The notes beneath the pieces were generated by a model. It saw nothing but the letters and a program-made list of their open reading frames with translations. It was not told the origin of the DNA and did not search any database. From contig JAJGOT010001047.1 in assembly GCA_022457155.1 (NCBI GenBank), forward strand, positions 28,854 through 92,853: a DNA stretch of 64,000 bases, written 5' to 3'. Source of the stretch: Cladopsammia gracilis. Lineage: Eukaryota > Cnidaria > Anthozoa > Scleractinia > Dendrophylliidae. The first letter of the stretch is position 1. Each line of letters begins with the position of its first letter. Position numbers and translations under genes: made by a program. Shown here in pieces: positions 17,475-29,737 of this stretch.

Positions 17475-19530
17475 TATTAATTTAGAGGACCTGCACCGAA
17501 GGGTTGAACTTTTTAGAGCAGGTCAGGTGAAATACCATTTAACATTTTGGGAATCATTGACTAATGACCCAGTTATTTTGGATGCCATAAAGCATCATTA
17601 TATAGGGTTTGAGGGTGACTACCCGACACAGAAGGTCAGGCCTAACAAAATTCATTTCTCACCAGCTGAAATCACTATTATTGATGCAGAAATTGCTAAA
17701 TTTGTGAATAAAGAAATTCTTACACTGGCCGTCTATACACCTGATGGGTTTATTTCAAATATTTTCATTCGCCCAAAAAAGGATGGTACTTACAGGATGA
17801 TCCTTAATTTGAAGCCACTTAATGAATTTGTCGATTACCACCATTTCAAAAAGGACACATTCCATACCGTCCTCAAACTTATCCGACCTGGATGCTTTAT
17901 GGCATCTGTAGATCTCAAAGATGCCTACTACTCCATTCCCATAGCAAAGGAGGACAGGAAATTCCTCATGTTTGAATGGAAAGGGAAATACTACCAATTT
18001 ACATGTCTATCTAATGGCTTGACATCTACCCCAAGGATTTTCACTAAAATCCTCAAGCCAGTTTATGCCCGTTTACGTTCTATTGGGCATACATGTATGG
18101 GGCATATTGACGACTCCTTACTCATTGGTCAGAGTTTTAACTCTTGCCAAGCAAATGTGGTGGATACTGTTAATCTTTTTACCGACCTTGGCTTCACTAT
18201 CCACCCTGTGAAGTCTGTGCTTCAACCCTAGCAAAAAATAGATTTTCTGGGTTTTGTACTGGATAGTCTGACCATGACAGTAACCCTCACGGAGGCTAAA
18301 GCCATGAAGGTCAGATCTGCTTGTGAAAGTTTGCTCCTTCACAGGACAGTCCCCATCCGTACTGTCGCTCAGGTCGTAGGCTTCCTTGTATCTAGCTTTC
18401 CAGCAGTGGAATTTGCTGAAATGCACTATAGACATTTGGAACATGACAAAATTTGTGAACTCCGTGAAAACAAGGGAAACTTTGATTCCACTATGACCCT
18501 GTCTTCCCATTCTCGGACAGAATTGATCTGGTGGGTGAATAATGTCCTTACAGCATCTAAAGCCATCAGCCATGGCAAGCCTGATCGTATTCTCACTACT
18601 GATGCCTCAACCCTGGGTTGGGGAGCACTCTGTGGAAATATCTCCACTGGGGGCCCTTGGAGTCTTGAGGAACAAAACAACCACATAAACTATCTTGAAA
18701 TGAAAGCTGTACTATTGTGCTTGAAATCCCTTTGTGGTACTTTCAGTGAGAAACACATACTTGTTCAGTCTGATAACACCACTACTGTGGCATACATTAA
18801 TGCAATGGGGGGTATTAAATCAATGCCATGCAACGATATGGCCACCAGCATATGGGAATGGTGTATAAACCGCAACATCTGGCTCAGTGCCACCCATATC
18901 CCTGGGTCTGAAAACATTCAAGCTGACAAGGAATCTAGAGCACTCAGGGTATCTACAGAATGGTCCTTGTCTCAGAGGGTTTTTAATGTTATACAGGAGC
19001 GCTGGGGCGAGTTTGACATTGACTTGTTTGCCTCTAGACTCAACTTTAAAGTCCCTAAATATGTCTCATGGAGACCTGACCCTGGGGCACAGTTTATTAA
19101 TGCTTTTTTCATGGACTGGAAAGATGATTACTTTTATGCCTTTCCCCCTTTCAGCCTCATTGCCAACTGCCTACAGAAGATCGAACAAGACCAATCCTCA
19201 GGTCTCCTAATTGTTCCGCTCTGGACAACACAACCATGGTTCACGCTTCTACTGAACCTCCTAACGGACCATTCTCTATTACTTCCCCAGTCGGACACTC
19301 TTCTAGTCCAACCCCACTGCAATGCAGTTCACCCTCTCAGCCAACGGTTGCAATTAATGGCTTGCAAAGTATCAGGGAATCTTTCAACCAGAGAGCTATT
19401 TCGAGCAAAGCTACCAATATCATCTTGCAGTCCTAGTCAACTGGTACTCAGAAACAATACACCCCTTATATCAAGAAGTGGCATGAGTTTTGTTCTAAAC
19501 GGGGCGTTAATTCATACAACCCACCTCTAA
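17365..19530 (+). pseudogene. DIRS reverse transcriptase-RNase H (in-frame TAG)
   Basis: The frame is open from 17365 to 19530 except TAG at 18229-18231. RT landmarks: SNIFIRPKKDGTYRMILNLK, motif A SVDLKDAYYSIPI, motif B NGLTSTPRIFTK and motif C GHIDDSLL (His instead of the usual Tyr before the Asp pair). RNase H follows: ILTTDASTLGWGALC, LEMKAVLLCL, LVQSDNTTTVAYIN and ATHIPGSENIQAD, giving the D-E-D-D set. The last third (FDIDLFASRLNFKVPKYVSW..., FYAFPPFSLI) is the methyltransferase-like region described in DIRS polyproteins. It copies the RNA into circular DNA. The start is probably by frameshift or overlap from gag, because no early ATG is evident. Confidence 0.9.
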
Positions 19531-20336
19531 ATATGGTGCTGGACTTCTTAGTCAGTTTGCACGAACAAGGATTATCATACACAACTATAAACACTGCAAG
19601 AAGTGCTCTATCTGCTGTCATTCTTTCTAATGACAATGTGAACATCGGGAGCCATCCCATCGTCTCCCGATTCATGAAAGGCATCTATAAGAACAATCCA
19701 CTTGTACCACGGTACCGTACTACATGGGATGTAAACCCAGTCCTTTCTTACTTGTCATCATTACCCAAGCCAACTGAATCAAGTTTAAAGTCCTTGACAC
19801 TAAAACTGACAATGTTAATTGCACTTGTCTCCGCACAAAGAGGACAAAGCATACACCTACTAGACACCCAGTTTATGAAAGAAGGGCCTACATTCTTTGA
19901 ATTTGCTTTGCCAGAGCACATAAAACAAAGTAGACCAGGATACAAGCTGCCTTCAGTGCTTTTACAAGCCTGCCCTGCAGATCAATCTCTTTGTGTTTTT
20001 ACTCACATGAAAGAATATCTCCGGAAAACACAACCATTGAGAGGTACTGAAACAAAACGTTTTCTTAGCCACGTGAAACCGCATCACCCTGCCTCAAAAG
20101 ATACCATATCAAGGTGGATTCGTTCCGTAATGGCAGATGCTGGTGTTGATGTTAGCACCTTCAAATCTCACAGTACAAGGGCAGCAGCAGCATCAAAAGC
20201 TAAAAATGCATCTGTTCTAATCAAGGAAATTATGGATACTGCTGGTTGGTCTTCACAAAGGACATTTGATCGATTTTACAACAAGCCCTTCCAAAGGAAT
20301 GATGGCTTTGCCACATCGGTCTTAACCATTGACTAG
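19236..20336 (+). pseudogene. DIRS tyrosine recombinase (in-frame TAG)
   Basis: The ATG at 19236 lies inside the RT-RNase H gene in another frame; the frame runs 366 codons to 20336, broken by TAG at 19434-19436. The N-terminal SAM-like domain has YIKKWHEFC-type and LDFLVSLHEQGLSYTTINTA segments. The catalytic domain shows Arg I in SAQRGQSIHLL, the H-x-x-R box in SHSTRAAAASKA and the Tyr nucleophile in FDRFYNKPF. The enzyme integrates the circular cDNA through a short shared trinucleotide without target duplication. Unit B has the same TAG and a few substitutions near HSTR (S to P, A to V). Confidence 0.9.
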
Positions 20337-20552
20337 CTAGAATTGCACTTAAAACCCTGACTGTTGGGTGCAGACATTTATTAACATGTTGCATATTCAT
20401 TGTTTGGCTCAAATGCCTACATATGTTACCTTTGTTCCTATTGAACACAACTAGGTCTTGTTGTATAAATTTACCTCATGATTAAATTCCAGTCTGTTAA
20501 ACATGGTATTTTTTCTCATGTGAATGTCTGGCTTTGAAATCTCATGGGATCC

Positions 20553-20662
20553 CTGTGGCAGTGGTGATGAAATAGAATTGAGAAATTAAACGAGACTTAC
20601 CTGTAAGTTGAAGTTTGATTGGAATTCTATGAGTCACCAACTGCAACAAGGGATGACATGCC
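20553..20662 (+). repeat. DIRS internal complementary region (ICR)
   Basis: Bases 20553-20575 complement the element's left end. The following ~85 bases, from aattgagaaattaaacgag to the ccaactgcaaca stretch, complement the right end (about 20849-20932). The joint reads ...gaaatag-aatt-gagaaatt, a record of the circular junction around ATT. 20337-20552 is 3' non-coding DNA with nothing recognisable. 20663-20821 holds only a short aacaccttgctcc-type spacer. Confidence 0.88.
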
Positions 20663-20821
20663 CACCCAGGGTTACATGCTACCCCTCCCTACAGGTGTTA
20701 ATTTTTAACACCTTGCTCCCTGACACAACAGTTATACATCAGTCATAGCATAAGAACCTATGGAGATGATTTTGTACATTTATACGTTTTCGGATGACAT
20801 TCACATTCGAGCTTTAAAAAC

Positions 20822-20932
20822 TGACGTGCGCATGCGTGATGCAATCTCATGTGATCCGTTGTTGCAGTTGGTGACTCATAGAATTCCAATCAAACTTCAA
20901 CTTACAGGTAAGTCTCGTTTAATTTCTCAATT
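20822..20932 (-). repeat. DIRS right inverted terminal repeat
   Basis: It begins with tgacgtgcgcatgcgtgatg, complementary to the left ITR, continues with the arm complementary to the ICR (gttgcagttggtgactcata ... gtctcgtttaatttctca), and ends at ATT, shared with the satellite target. Confidence 0.85.
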
Positions 20933-22122
20933 TTGCCAAAACTTGCTTCGCACGGCCCCAAACATGCATTTTGTGCACGTTTCATAGAAATGCACTGTTT
21001 TTGCTTTTTGGCGATGATTTGAGGCCAGTACGACGATTTTGAGATCTGGTGTGCTCAAAAGTGAGATTTTGCCAAAACGTGCGTTTTGTGCACTTTTCAT
21101 AGAAATGCACTGTTTTCCAGATTTGGCGATGATTTGAGGCAGGTACGACGATTTTCATATCTGGTGTGCTCAAAAGTGAGATCTTGCCAAAAGATGCTCC
21201 GCACAGCACAAAACGAACGTTTTGTCCACTTTTTATAGAAATGCCACTGATTTCGAGATTTTGTGGTGATCTGAGGCAAGAACGACGATTATCAGATCTG
21301 GTGTGCTCCAAAGTCAGGTTTTGCAAAAACTTGCTCCGAACGGCCCCAAACGTGCGTTTGGTGCACTTTTCATTGATATCGCTATCTTTTCCAGATTTGG
21401 CGATGATGTGAGGCCAGTACGAAGATTTTGAGATCTCGTGTGCGGAAAAGTGAGATTTTGACAAAAGTTGCTCCGCACGGCCCCAAACGTGCGTTTTGTG
21501 CACTTTTCATAGAAATCACGCTGTTTTCTCGATTTGGCGTAGATTTCAGAGCAGCACAACGATTTTGAGATCTGGTGTGCTTAAAAAGTGAGATTTAGCC
21601 AAAACTTGCCCCCGCACGGCACCAAACGTGGGATTTGTGCACTTTTCATGGAAATGCCACTCTTTTCGCTTGGCGATGATTTGAGGACAGTACGACGATT
21701 TCGAGATCTGATGAGCTCAAATGTGAGATTTTGCCAAAACATGCTCAGCACGGCCACAAACGTGCGCTTTGTGCAATTTTCATAGAAATGCACTGTTTTG
21801 GCTTTTTGGCTATGATTTGAGATACAATACGACGATTTTCAGATCTGGTGTGCTCTAAAGTTAGATTTAGCCAAAACTTGCTCCGCACAGCCCCAAACGT
21901 ACGTTTTGTGCACTTTTGTTAGAAATGCCACTGTTTTCGCTTTTTGTCGATGATTTGAGGCCAGTACGACGATTTTGAGATCTGGTGTGCGGAAAAGTGA
22001 GATTCTGCCAAAATTTGCTCCGCACGCAGTTTTCATGGATATCGCAATGTTTCCCCGATTTGGCGTTGATTTGAGACCAGTACGACGATTTTCAGATCTG
22101 GTGTGCGGAAAAGTGAGATTTT
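20933..22122. repeat. 136-bp satellite, ~9 diverged monomers
   Basis: The first monomer resumes at ttgccaaaacttgcttcg, the exact remainder of the monomer cut by the DIRS. Monomers here differ far more from each other (cgtgcg or catgca in place of cgtacg, small indels, one short monomer near 21,075), as expected at an array edge less touched by homogenisation. It stops at gtgagatttt, where the 466-bp repeat starts. Confidence 0.93.
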
Positions 22123-25100
22123 AAAATAAAAAACTTCGTTGGATAAAAAGATCCTATAGTTCAAAAATAAAGTAGTAGTTTGAAGATAAAGCGCATGATT
22201 GAAAGGATTCAAGTGGATTACATTTTATCTTGAAATCAAAGTTACCTTTGTTTGCTGGAGAGGAAGAGTCAATCGTAACATTTATCTGAAACCAAAATAC
22301 GTGTGTTATAACGGCTCAGTCTATTTTGAGCTGCTTTACTTCGTTGCATTTGCTCAGTTAATATTTGTAAGATGGGACATTTGTTGGCTCCAAGGAGAAA
22401 AATTACGGAGCCTCTTCGTCAATATTTCGAGCATTTTCGGTTTTAGCCGTCGCACTTCATGAATACTCTTTTTAAATGCGTTAAATGCGTGCGTTAAAAC
22501 GGCTCAATCTAGTTTGAGCTGGTTTACATACTTGTATTTTCTTAGTTAATGTTTGTGAGATGGAAAAATAAATTGTTTCTTTCTCATATCTTATGAGACA
22601 TTTTGTTGCCTCCTAAGAGAAAAATTAGGCAGCCTGTTGGTCAATATTTCGGGCACTTTCGGTTTTGTCCATCGCACTTCGTGAATACTCTTCGTAAATG
22701 CATACTGATGACACTGTCCCGCCGAAATTGCAAAATCTCGCTTAGCTTATTTACGCGTTATATCGCCAAAGGGCACAAAATATACAACTTAGTTGGATAA
22801 AAAGATCCTATAGTACAAAACAAAAGTTGTAGCTTGGAGATAAAGCGCAGGATTGCAGGGATTGAAGTGGATTACAGTTTAGCTTGAAATCAAATTTGCG
22901 TTTGTTTGCTGGAGAGGCAGTGTCCATCGTGACATTTATCGGATACCAAAATGCGTGCGTTATAAAGGCTCAATCTATTTTGAGCTGCTTTACTTCGTTG
23001 AATTTGCTTAGTTAATGTTTGTAACATGGAAAAATTCATTGTTTGTTTGTCATAACTCATCAGACATTTTGTTGCCTCCTTGGAGAAAAATTACGGTGCC
23101 TGTTCGTCAATATTTCGGGCACTTTCGATTTTGGCCGTCGCATTTCCTGAATACTTTTCGTAAATGCATACTGATGACACTGTCCCGCCGAAATGGCAAA
23201 ATCTCGCTTAGCTTATTTCCACGTTATATCGCCAAATGACACAAAATATACAACTTAATTGGATAAAAGATCCTATAGTACAAAACAAAAGTAGTAGTTT
23301 GGAGATAAAGCGCAGGATTGCAGGGATTAAAGTGGATAACAGTTTAGCTTGAAACCAAATTTGCCTTTGTTTGCTGGAGAGGCAGTGTCAATCGTGACAT
23401 TTATCGGAAACCAAAATGCGTGCGTTATAACGGGTCAATCTCTTTTGAGCTGCTTTACATACTTGCATTTTCTTAGTTAATGTTTGTAAGATGGAAAAAT
23501 AAATTGTTTTTTTCTTATATCTTATCAGACATTTTGTTGCCTCATAGGAGAAAAATTACGGAGCCTATTCGTCAATATTTCGGGCACTTTCGGTTTTGGC
23601 CGTCGCACTTCGTGAATACTCTTCGTAAATGCATACTGATTACATTGCCCCGCCGAAATGGCAAAATTTCGCTTAGCCTATTTCCACGTTATATCGCCAA
23701 ATGGCACAAAATATACAACTTAGTTGAATAAAAAGATCCTATAGTACAAAACAAAAGTAGTAGTTTGGAGATAAAGCGCAGGATTGCAGGGATTGAAGTG
23801 GATTACAGTTTAGCTTGAAATGAAATTTGCCTTTGTTTGCTGGAGAGGCAGTGTCAATCGTCACATTTATCGGAAACCAAAATGCGTGCGTTATAACGGC
23901 TAAATCTATTTTGAACTGCTTTAATTCGTTGAATTTGCTTAGTTAATGTTTGTAACATGGACAAATAGATTGATTGTTTGTCATAACTCATGAGACATTT
24001 TGTTGCCTCCTAGGAGAAAAATTACCTTGCCTATTCGTCAATATTTCGGGCACTTTCGCTTTTGGCCGTCGCACTTCGTGAATACTCTTCGTAAATGCAT
24101 ACTGATGACACTGTCCCGCCGAAGTGGCAAAGTCTCGCTTAGCTTATTTTCCCGTTATATCGCCACATGGCACGAAATATACAACTTAGTTGGATAAAAC
24201 GATCCTATAGTACAAAACAAAAGTAGTAGTTTGGAGATAAAGCGCAGGATTGCAGGGATTGAAGTGGATTACAGTTAAGCTTGAAATCAAATTTGACTTT
24301 GTTTGCTGGAGAGGCAGTGTCAATCGTCACATTTATCGGATACCAAAATGCGTGCGTTATAACGGCTCAATCTATTTTGAGCTGCTTTACTTCGTTGAAT
24401 TTGCTTAGTTAATGTTTGTAACATGGAAAAATTCATTGTTTGTTTGTCATAACTCATGAGACATTTTGTTGCCTCCTAGGAGAGAAAATACGGAGCCTGT
24501 TCGTCAATATTTCGGGCACGTTCGGTTTTGGCCGTCGCACTTCGTGAATACTCTTCGTAAATGCATACTGATGACACTGTCCCGCCGAGATGGCAAAGTC
24601 TCGCTTAGCTTATTTCCACGTTATATCGCCAAATGGCACAAAATATACAACTTAGTTCGATAAAAAGATCCTATAATACAAAACAAATTGGTAGTTTGGA
24701 GATAAAGAGCAGGATTGCAATGATTGAAGTGGATTACAGTTTAGCTTGAAATCAAATTTGACTTTGTTTGCTGGAGAGGCAGTGTCAATCGTCACATTTA
24801 TCGGATACCAAAATGCGTGCGTTATAACGGCTCAATCTATTTTGAGCTGCTTTACTTCGTTGAATTTGCTTAGTTAATGGTTTGTAACATGGAAAAATTC
24901 ATTGTTTGTTTGTCATAACTCATGAGACATTTTGTTGCCTCCTAGGAGAGAAAATACGGAGCCTGTTCGTCAATATTTCGGGCACTTTCGGTTTTGGCCG
25001 TCGCACTTCGTGAATACTCTTCGTAAATGCATACTGATGACACTGTCCCGCCGAGATGGCAAAGTCTCGCTTAGCTTATTTCCACGTTATATCGCCAAAT

Positions 25101-27420
25101 GGCACAAAATATACAACTTAGTTCGATAAAAAGATCCTATAATACAAAACAAATTGGTAGTTTGGAGATAAAGAGCAGGATTGCAATGATTGAAGTGGAT
25201 TACAGTTTAGCTTGAAATCAAATTTGACTTTGTTTGCTGGAGAGGCAGTGTCAATCGTCACATTTATCGGATACCAAAATGCGTGCGTTATAACGGCTCA
25301 ATCTATTTTGAGCTGCTTTACTTCGTTGAATTTGCTTAGTTAATGTTTGTAACATGGAAAAATTCATTGTTTGTTTGTCATAACTCATGAGACATTTTGT
25401 TGCCTCCTAGGAGAGAAAATACGGAGCCTGTTCGTCAATATTTCGGGCACGTTCGGTTTTGGCCGTCGCACTTCGTGAATACTCTTCGTAAATGCATACT
25501 GATGACACTGTCCCGCCGAGATGGCAAAGTCTCGCTTAGCTTATTTCCACGTTATATCGCCAAATGGCACAAAATATACAACTTAGTTCGATAAAAAGAT
25601 CCTATAATACAAAACAAATTGGTAGTTTGGAGATAAAGAGCAGGATTGCAATGATTGACGTGGATTACAGTTTAGCTTGAAATCAAATTTGACTTTGTTT
25701 GCTGGAGAGGCAGTGTCAATCGTCACATTTATCGGATACCAAAATGCGTGCGTTATAACGGCTCAATCTATTTTGAGCTGCTTTACTTCGTTGAATTTGC
25801 TTAGTTAATGGTTTGTAACATGGAAAAATTCATTGTTTGTTTGTCATAACTCATGAGACATTTTGTTGCCTACTAGGAGAGAAAATACGGAGCCTGTTTG
25901 TCAATATTTCGGGCACTTTCGGTTTTGGCCGTCGCACTTCGTGAATACTCTTCGTAAATGCATACTGATGACACTGTCCCGCCGAGATGGCAAAGTCTCG
26001 CTTAGCTTATTTCCACGTTATATCGCCAAATGGCACAAAATATACAACTTAGTTCGATAAAAAGATCCTATAATACAAAACAAATTGGTAGTTTGGAGAT
26101 AAAGAGCAGGATTGCAATGATTGAAGTGGATTACAGTTTAGCTTGAAATCAAATTTGACTTTGTTTGCTGGAGAGGCAGTGTCAATCGTCACATTTATCG
26201 GATACCAAAATGCGTGCGTTATAACGGCTCAATCTATTTTGAGCTGCTTTACTTCGTTGAATTTGCTTAGTTAATGTTTGTAACATGGAAAAATTCATTG
26301 TTTGTTTGTCATAACTCATGAGACATTTTGTTGCCTCCTAGGAGAGAAAATACGGAGCCTGTTCGTCAATATTTCGGGCACTTTCGGTTTTGGCCGTCGC
26401 ACTTCGTGAATACTCTTCGTAAATGCATACTGATGACACTGTCCCGCCGAGATGGCAAAGTCTCGCTTAGCTTATTTCCACGTTATATCGCCAAATGGCA
26501 CAAAATATACAACTTAGTTCGATAAAAAGATCCTATAATACAAAACAAATTGGTAGTTTGGAGATAAAGAGCAGGATTGCAATGATTGAAGTGGATTACA
26601 GTTTAGCTTGAAATCAAAGTTGCCTTTGTTTGCTGAAGAGGCTGTGTCAATCGTGACATTTATCTGTAACCAAAATGCGTCCGTTATATCGGCTCAGTCC
26701 ATTTTGAGCTGCTTTAGTTCGTTCCATTTGCTTAGTGAATGTTTGTAAGATAGAAAACTAAATTTTTTACTTGTGATAACTTATGAGTCATTTGTTCGCT
26801 CCTACGAGAAAAATTACGAAGCCTCTTCGTCAATTTTTCGGGAATTTTCGGTTTTAACCGTCGGACTTCGTGAATACTCTTCGTAAATGCATAGTTATGA
26901 CACTGTCCCGCCGAAATGGCAAAATGTCGCTTAACTTATTTCCACGTTATATCGGAAAATGGCACAAAATATACAACTTACGTGGATAAAAAGATCCTAT
27001 TGTACAAAACAAAAGTAGTAGTTTTGAGATAAAGCGCAGGTTTGCAAGGATTGAAGTGGATTACAGTTTAGCTTGATATCAAAGTTGCTGGAGAGTCAGT
27101 GTGAATCCTGACATTTATCTGAAACCAAAATGCGTGCATTATAACGGCTTAGTCTATTTTGAGCTTCTTTACTTCTTTGCATTTGCTTAGTTAATGTTTG
27201 TAAGATGGAAAAATAAATTGTTTCTTTCTCATATCTTATGAGACATTTTGTTGGCTCCTAGGACAAAAAATTACGGAGCCTCTTCGTCAATATTTCGGGA
27301 ATTATCGGTTTTAGCCGTCGCACTTCGTGAACACTTTTCGTAAATGCATAGTACTGAAACTGTCCCGCCGAAATGGCAAAATGTCGCTTAACTTATTTCC
27401 ACGTTATATCACCAAATGGC
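22123..27420. repeat. 465/466-bp tandem repeat, ~11 copies
   Basis: Each copy includes ggataaaaagatcctata, agcgcaggattgcagg, gctggagaggcagtgtcaat, cgtgcgttataacggctc, gacattttgttgcctcc, tcaatatttcgggcac and aaatgcatactgatgacact. Copies starting near 24,460, 24,926, 25,392, 25,857 and 26,322 are almost identical, while those at either edge have diverged and carry indels. A 65-codon frame without ATG recurs in most copies; I do not regard it as coding. It is unrelated to the 136-bp satellite but lies inside that array. Confidence 0.95.
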
Positions 27421-28037
27421 CCCCAAACGTGCGTTTTGTGCACTTTTCATACAAATCGCACAATATCTGTCTCAATTTAGAATTTGGGTTTCAAAATATG
27501 ATGCCATCCAAGAATCAGGATCGCCATTTTAGAATTTTTCTCAAAGAAAACAATTATAAAAATGGACAATTTATCCAAATCATCTGAAACTTGGCACTGA
27601 ACATCCTAATAATCTGTTAATGTAGCACATCAAAGCACAAGTCCATATCTTTCTCCATTCAGCATTTAGTTTTCAAAAATGTTTTTTCTTAGCCATTTAC
27701 AATAATGTCATAATGACGTCACAATGAGACATCGACACTGTCAATCTACTGACCTTATGATTTTGTACTATCTGCTAAATTTGAAGTCTAAAGCGCTAAT
27801 ACTTTAGGAGTTATGATGGGGTTCGTTTTAAGACATATCAGTGTCCGTACATGAAGCTGGTCATCACAGCAGGGACAAGCCATGGAGCGGTGAGTACACG
27901 CTCTTTTGTGCTCCGCATTTGTACTCTATTTAGACCTTTTTAAGACTATGCACGACCAAACCAACTATCAGAACTATGACATAAGGTCCTAGTGCTACTC
28001 TAGGAAACTTTTTTTTTCCAACCGAAAGTGTTTGCTT
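27421..28037. other. Satellite scrap and non-coding spacer before the unit junction
   Basis: 27421-27460 is a fragment of the 136-bp satellite (cgtgcgttttgtgcactttt). From about 27,461 the DNA is AT-rich and unique in the window, with no convincing gene. A ggagcggtgagtac at about 27,886 resembles a splice donor, but there is no supporting coding frame. Unit B begins at 28,038. Confidence 0.7.
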
Positions 28038-28426
28038 TTGCATAGTCAGCAGTTTATCTTTAGATATTTAACCCTCCCCTCAAGAAATCACTTTATGGCT
28101 TTTAGAGACAAAGGACGAGGGTTTATCTATACTTTTATGATAGATGTAGTTGATACACCAGGAAAGGAACACTTTGGTGTAAGCTTTTCGTGAATTCATC
28201 ATTGTGCTTAGGAGTAATTAATAACTGAATAATTAATTAGCTGCAAATTTCAACCGTTAATAACATCGTCAGATCTTGTGTTTATGGCAGTGTTTATACC
28301 AATCGAGTTAGATCCCAAAGTGATCTAACCGTGTTGCTAAAGTCAAGGAAACAGCTTCTAAAACGTGCGAGTTATTAACAGTTGAATTTTGTCCAATATG
28401 GCGGACCCAAAAGTGCGTCAAACATG

Positions 28427-28737
28427 CAAACGAGGCTATACTTTGAACGTTAATATCTCTGAGGGGATTTTATCACACTTCCTTATATTCGCAGGATATA
28501 TACAACGTCTTTAATACTATTTGCCAATACACTCGGCGTTATTATCGGCTCAGCGGTTTGTTTCTAGCCTTGTTTACAAGTTTTTCAAACAAGGAAACGA
28601 GGCTACAATTTGATCGTTAATATCTCTTAGGGGATTACATCAAACAAATTCAAATTTGCAGGATATATAGCATGACTTTAATACTATCTGCGAATACACT
28701 CGGTTTTAATATCGGCACAACTTTATGCTTCTTGTTG
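28427..28737 (+). repeat. Imperfect ~135-bp direct repeat, unit B copy
   Basis: Counterpart of 390-700, nearly identical (for example one T to C near 28,481). The whole flank 28,038-28,765 matches 1-728 and shows no gene. Confidence 0.7.
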
Positions 28738-28765
28738 AAAACGTCGAACACATGCGAAAACACGG

Positions 28766-29088
28766 TTATATAATATAATATAATATCATATCATATCATA
28801 TCATATCATATCATATCATATCATATCATATCATATCATATCATATCATATCATATCATATCATATCATATCATATCATATCATATCATATCATATCATA
28901 TCATATCATATCATATCATATCATATCATATCATATCATATCATATCATATCATATCATATCATATCATATCATATCATATCATATCATATCATATCATA
29001 TCATATCATATCATATCATATCATATCATATCATATAATATAATATAATATAATATAATATATAATAATATAATATAATATAATATCA
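28766..29088. repeat. Microsatellite with (TCATA)n core inside (ATAAT)n edges
   Basis: About 320 bp. Both edges keep the taata unit of unit A, but about 28,786-29,033 is roughly 50 uniform tcata units. A single variant unit has replaced and lengthened the middle of the array since duplication. Confidence 0.95.
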
Positions 29089-29155
29089 TGCTTACAATGG
29101 TGACCAAGCAGCGAAGGATGTCTTGAAGGTAAAAAGACAAAGAGTACCGTACAAC

Positions 29156-29497
29156 ATGGACAAAGACATTAACTGGAACACGTTTCGCTCCGATTATCAC
29201 CACTGTGCAGTTCTTTACCAAGCAGCGGATGCTTTGGGCCTGGAAATGCTACAAAGGTGCGCCAAACGGGCCTTGGGGTGCATGTCCTGGATCTCTCAGC
29301 ACCACCTACAACGAGAGATTGATGACCAAGCTTCAAGAGCCCTTGACACTGAGACATTATATGGAATGTACAAGTTAACGCTAGACTGTGTGCCAGAAAC
29401 GTTTCACGTTTCATTCAAACAGGTGGCGATGCAGATAAGGACATTGAGAGAGACGACGAAGAGAAGAAATCCAGGAAAAGAAAAGCCACACCAATAG
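29156..29497 (+). pseudogene. Host-type nuclear-protein gene fragment, frameshifted copy
   Basis: Matches 1001-1531 until 29,408, where 17 bases of unit A are replaced by 13 different ones (gtttcattcaaac). This shifts the frame and ends the product at 29,497. The downstream acidic repeats (to about 29,682) are still present in the original frame. Confidence 0.5.
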
Positions 29498-29737
29498 ACA
29501 GTGAGAGCGACCACGAACCGGTAAAGAAGGCAAAGGAGAAAATAGCAAGTGCCCTTACAACAGACAGCGAGAGCGATTTCCAAGCGCCCGTAAAGGAAAC
29601 GAATAAGAGAACAGCAAGTCCCCTGAAGAGCGATGACGAAGCGCCCGTAAAGAAAACGAAAAAGAACGCAGAAGAAAGGTGAAAGAAAGCTGAAGAGCGA
29701 CAGCGAGCAGAAGAAAAGACGCCATCATAAGAAGGGG

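Larger units (their letters stand above)
16159..20932 (+). mobile_element. DIRS-type tyrosine-recombinase retrotransposon
   Basis: About 4.77 kb with gag-like, RT-RNase H (plus methyltransferase-like segment) and tyrosine recombinase genes, and no LTRs. The left end (16159-16208) and right end (about 20822-20932) are imperfect inverted repeats, and an internal complementary region (20553-20662) is complementary to both ends joined together, the hallmark of DIRS elements. Flanks are satellite gtgagATT on the left and ATTttgccaaaa on the right with no target duplication, as expected for recombinase-mediated insertion of a circle. Shared stops and a frameshift show it is dead. Confidence 0.93.
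1..28037 (+). repeat. Unit A of a ~28-kb tandem segmental duplication
   Basis: The sequence from position 1 restarts, base for base at first, at 28,038, giving a direct-repeat period of 28,037 bp at the left edge. The unit holds the flank gene, satellite, Polinton, satellite, DIRS element, satellite, 466-bp repeat and a non-coding spacer. Both transposons sit at the same bases of the same monomer variants in both units, so the whole block was duplicated after they inserted. A false duplication (two haplotypes assembled end to end) is a possible alternative. Confidence 0.9.

Noticed and set aside
24000..26525. 65-codon frames repeated in the 466-bp array
   Set aside because: They begin at TTG, not ATG, recur with the array, and decay at its edges like the rest of the monomer. 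No sign of coding constraint.
22123..27420. CRISPR-like or integron-like array
   Set aside because: Repeats are 465/466 bp with no distinct spacers. It is an ordinary eukaryotic tandem repeat.
27880..27900. Host exon with splice donor (ggtgagtac) near the unit end
   Set aside because: No coding frame or acceptor pairs with it; chance occurrence cannot be excluded.
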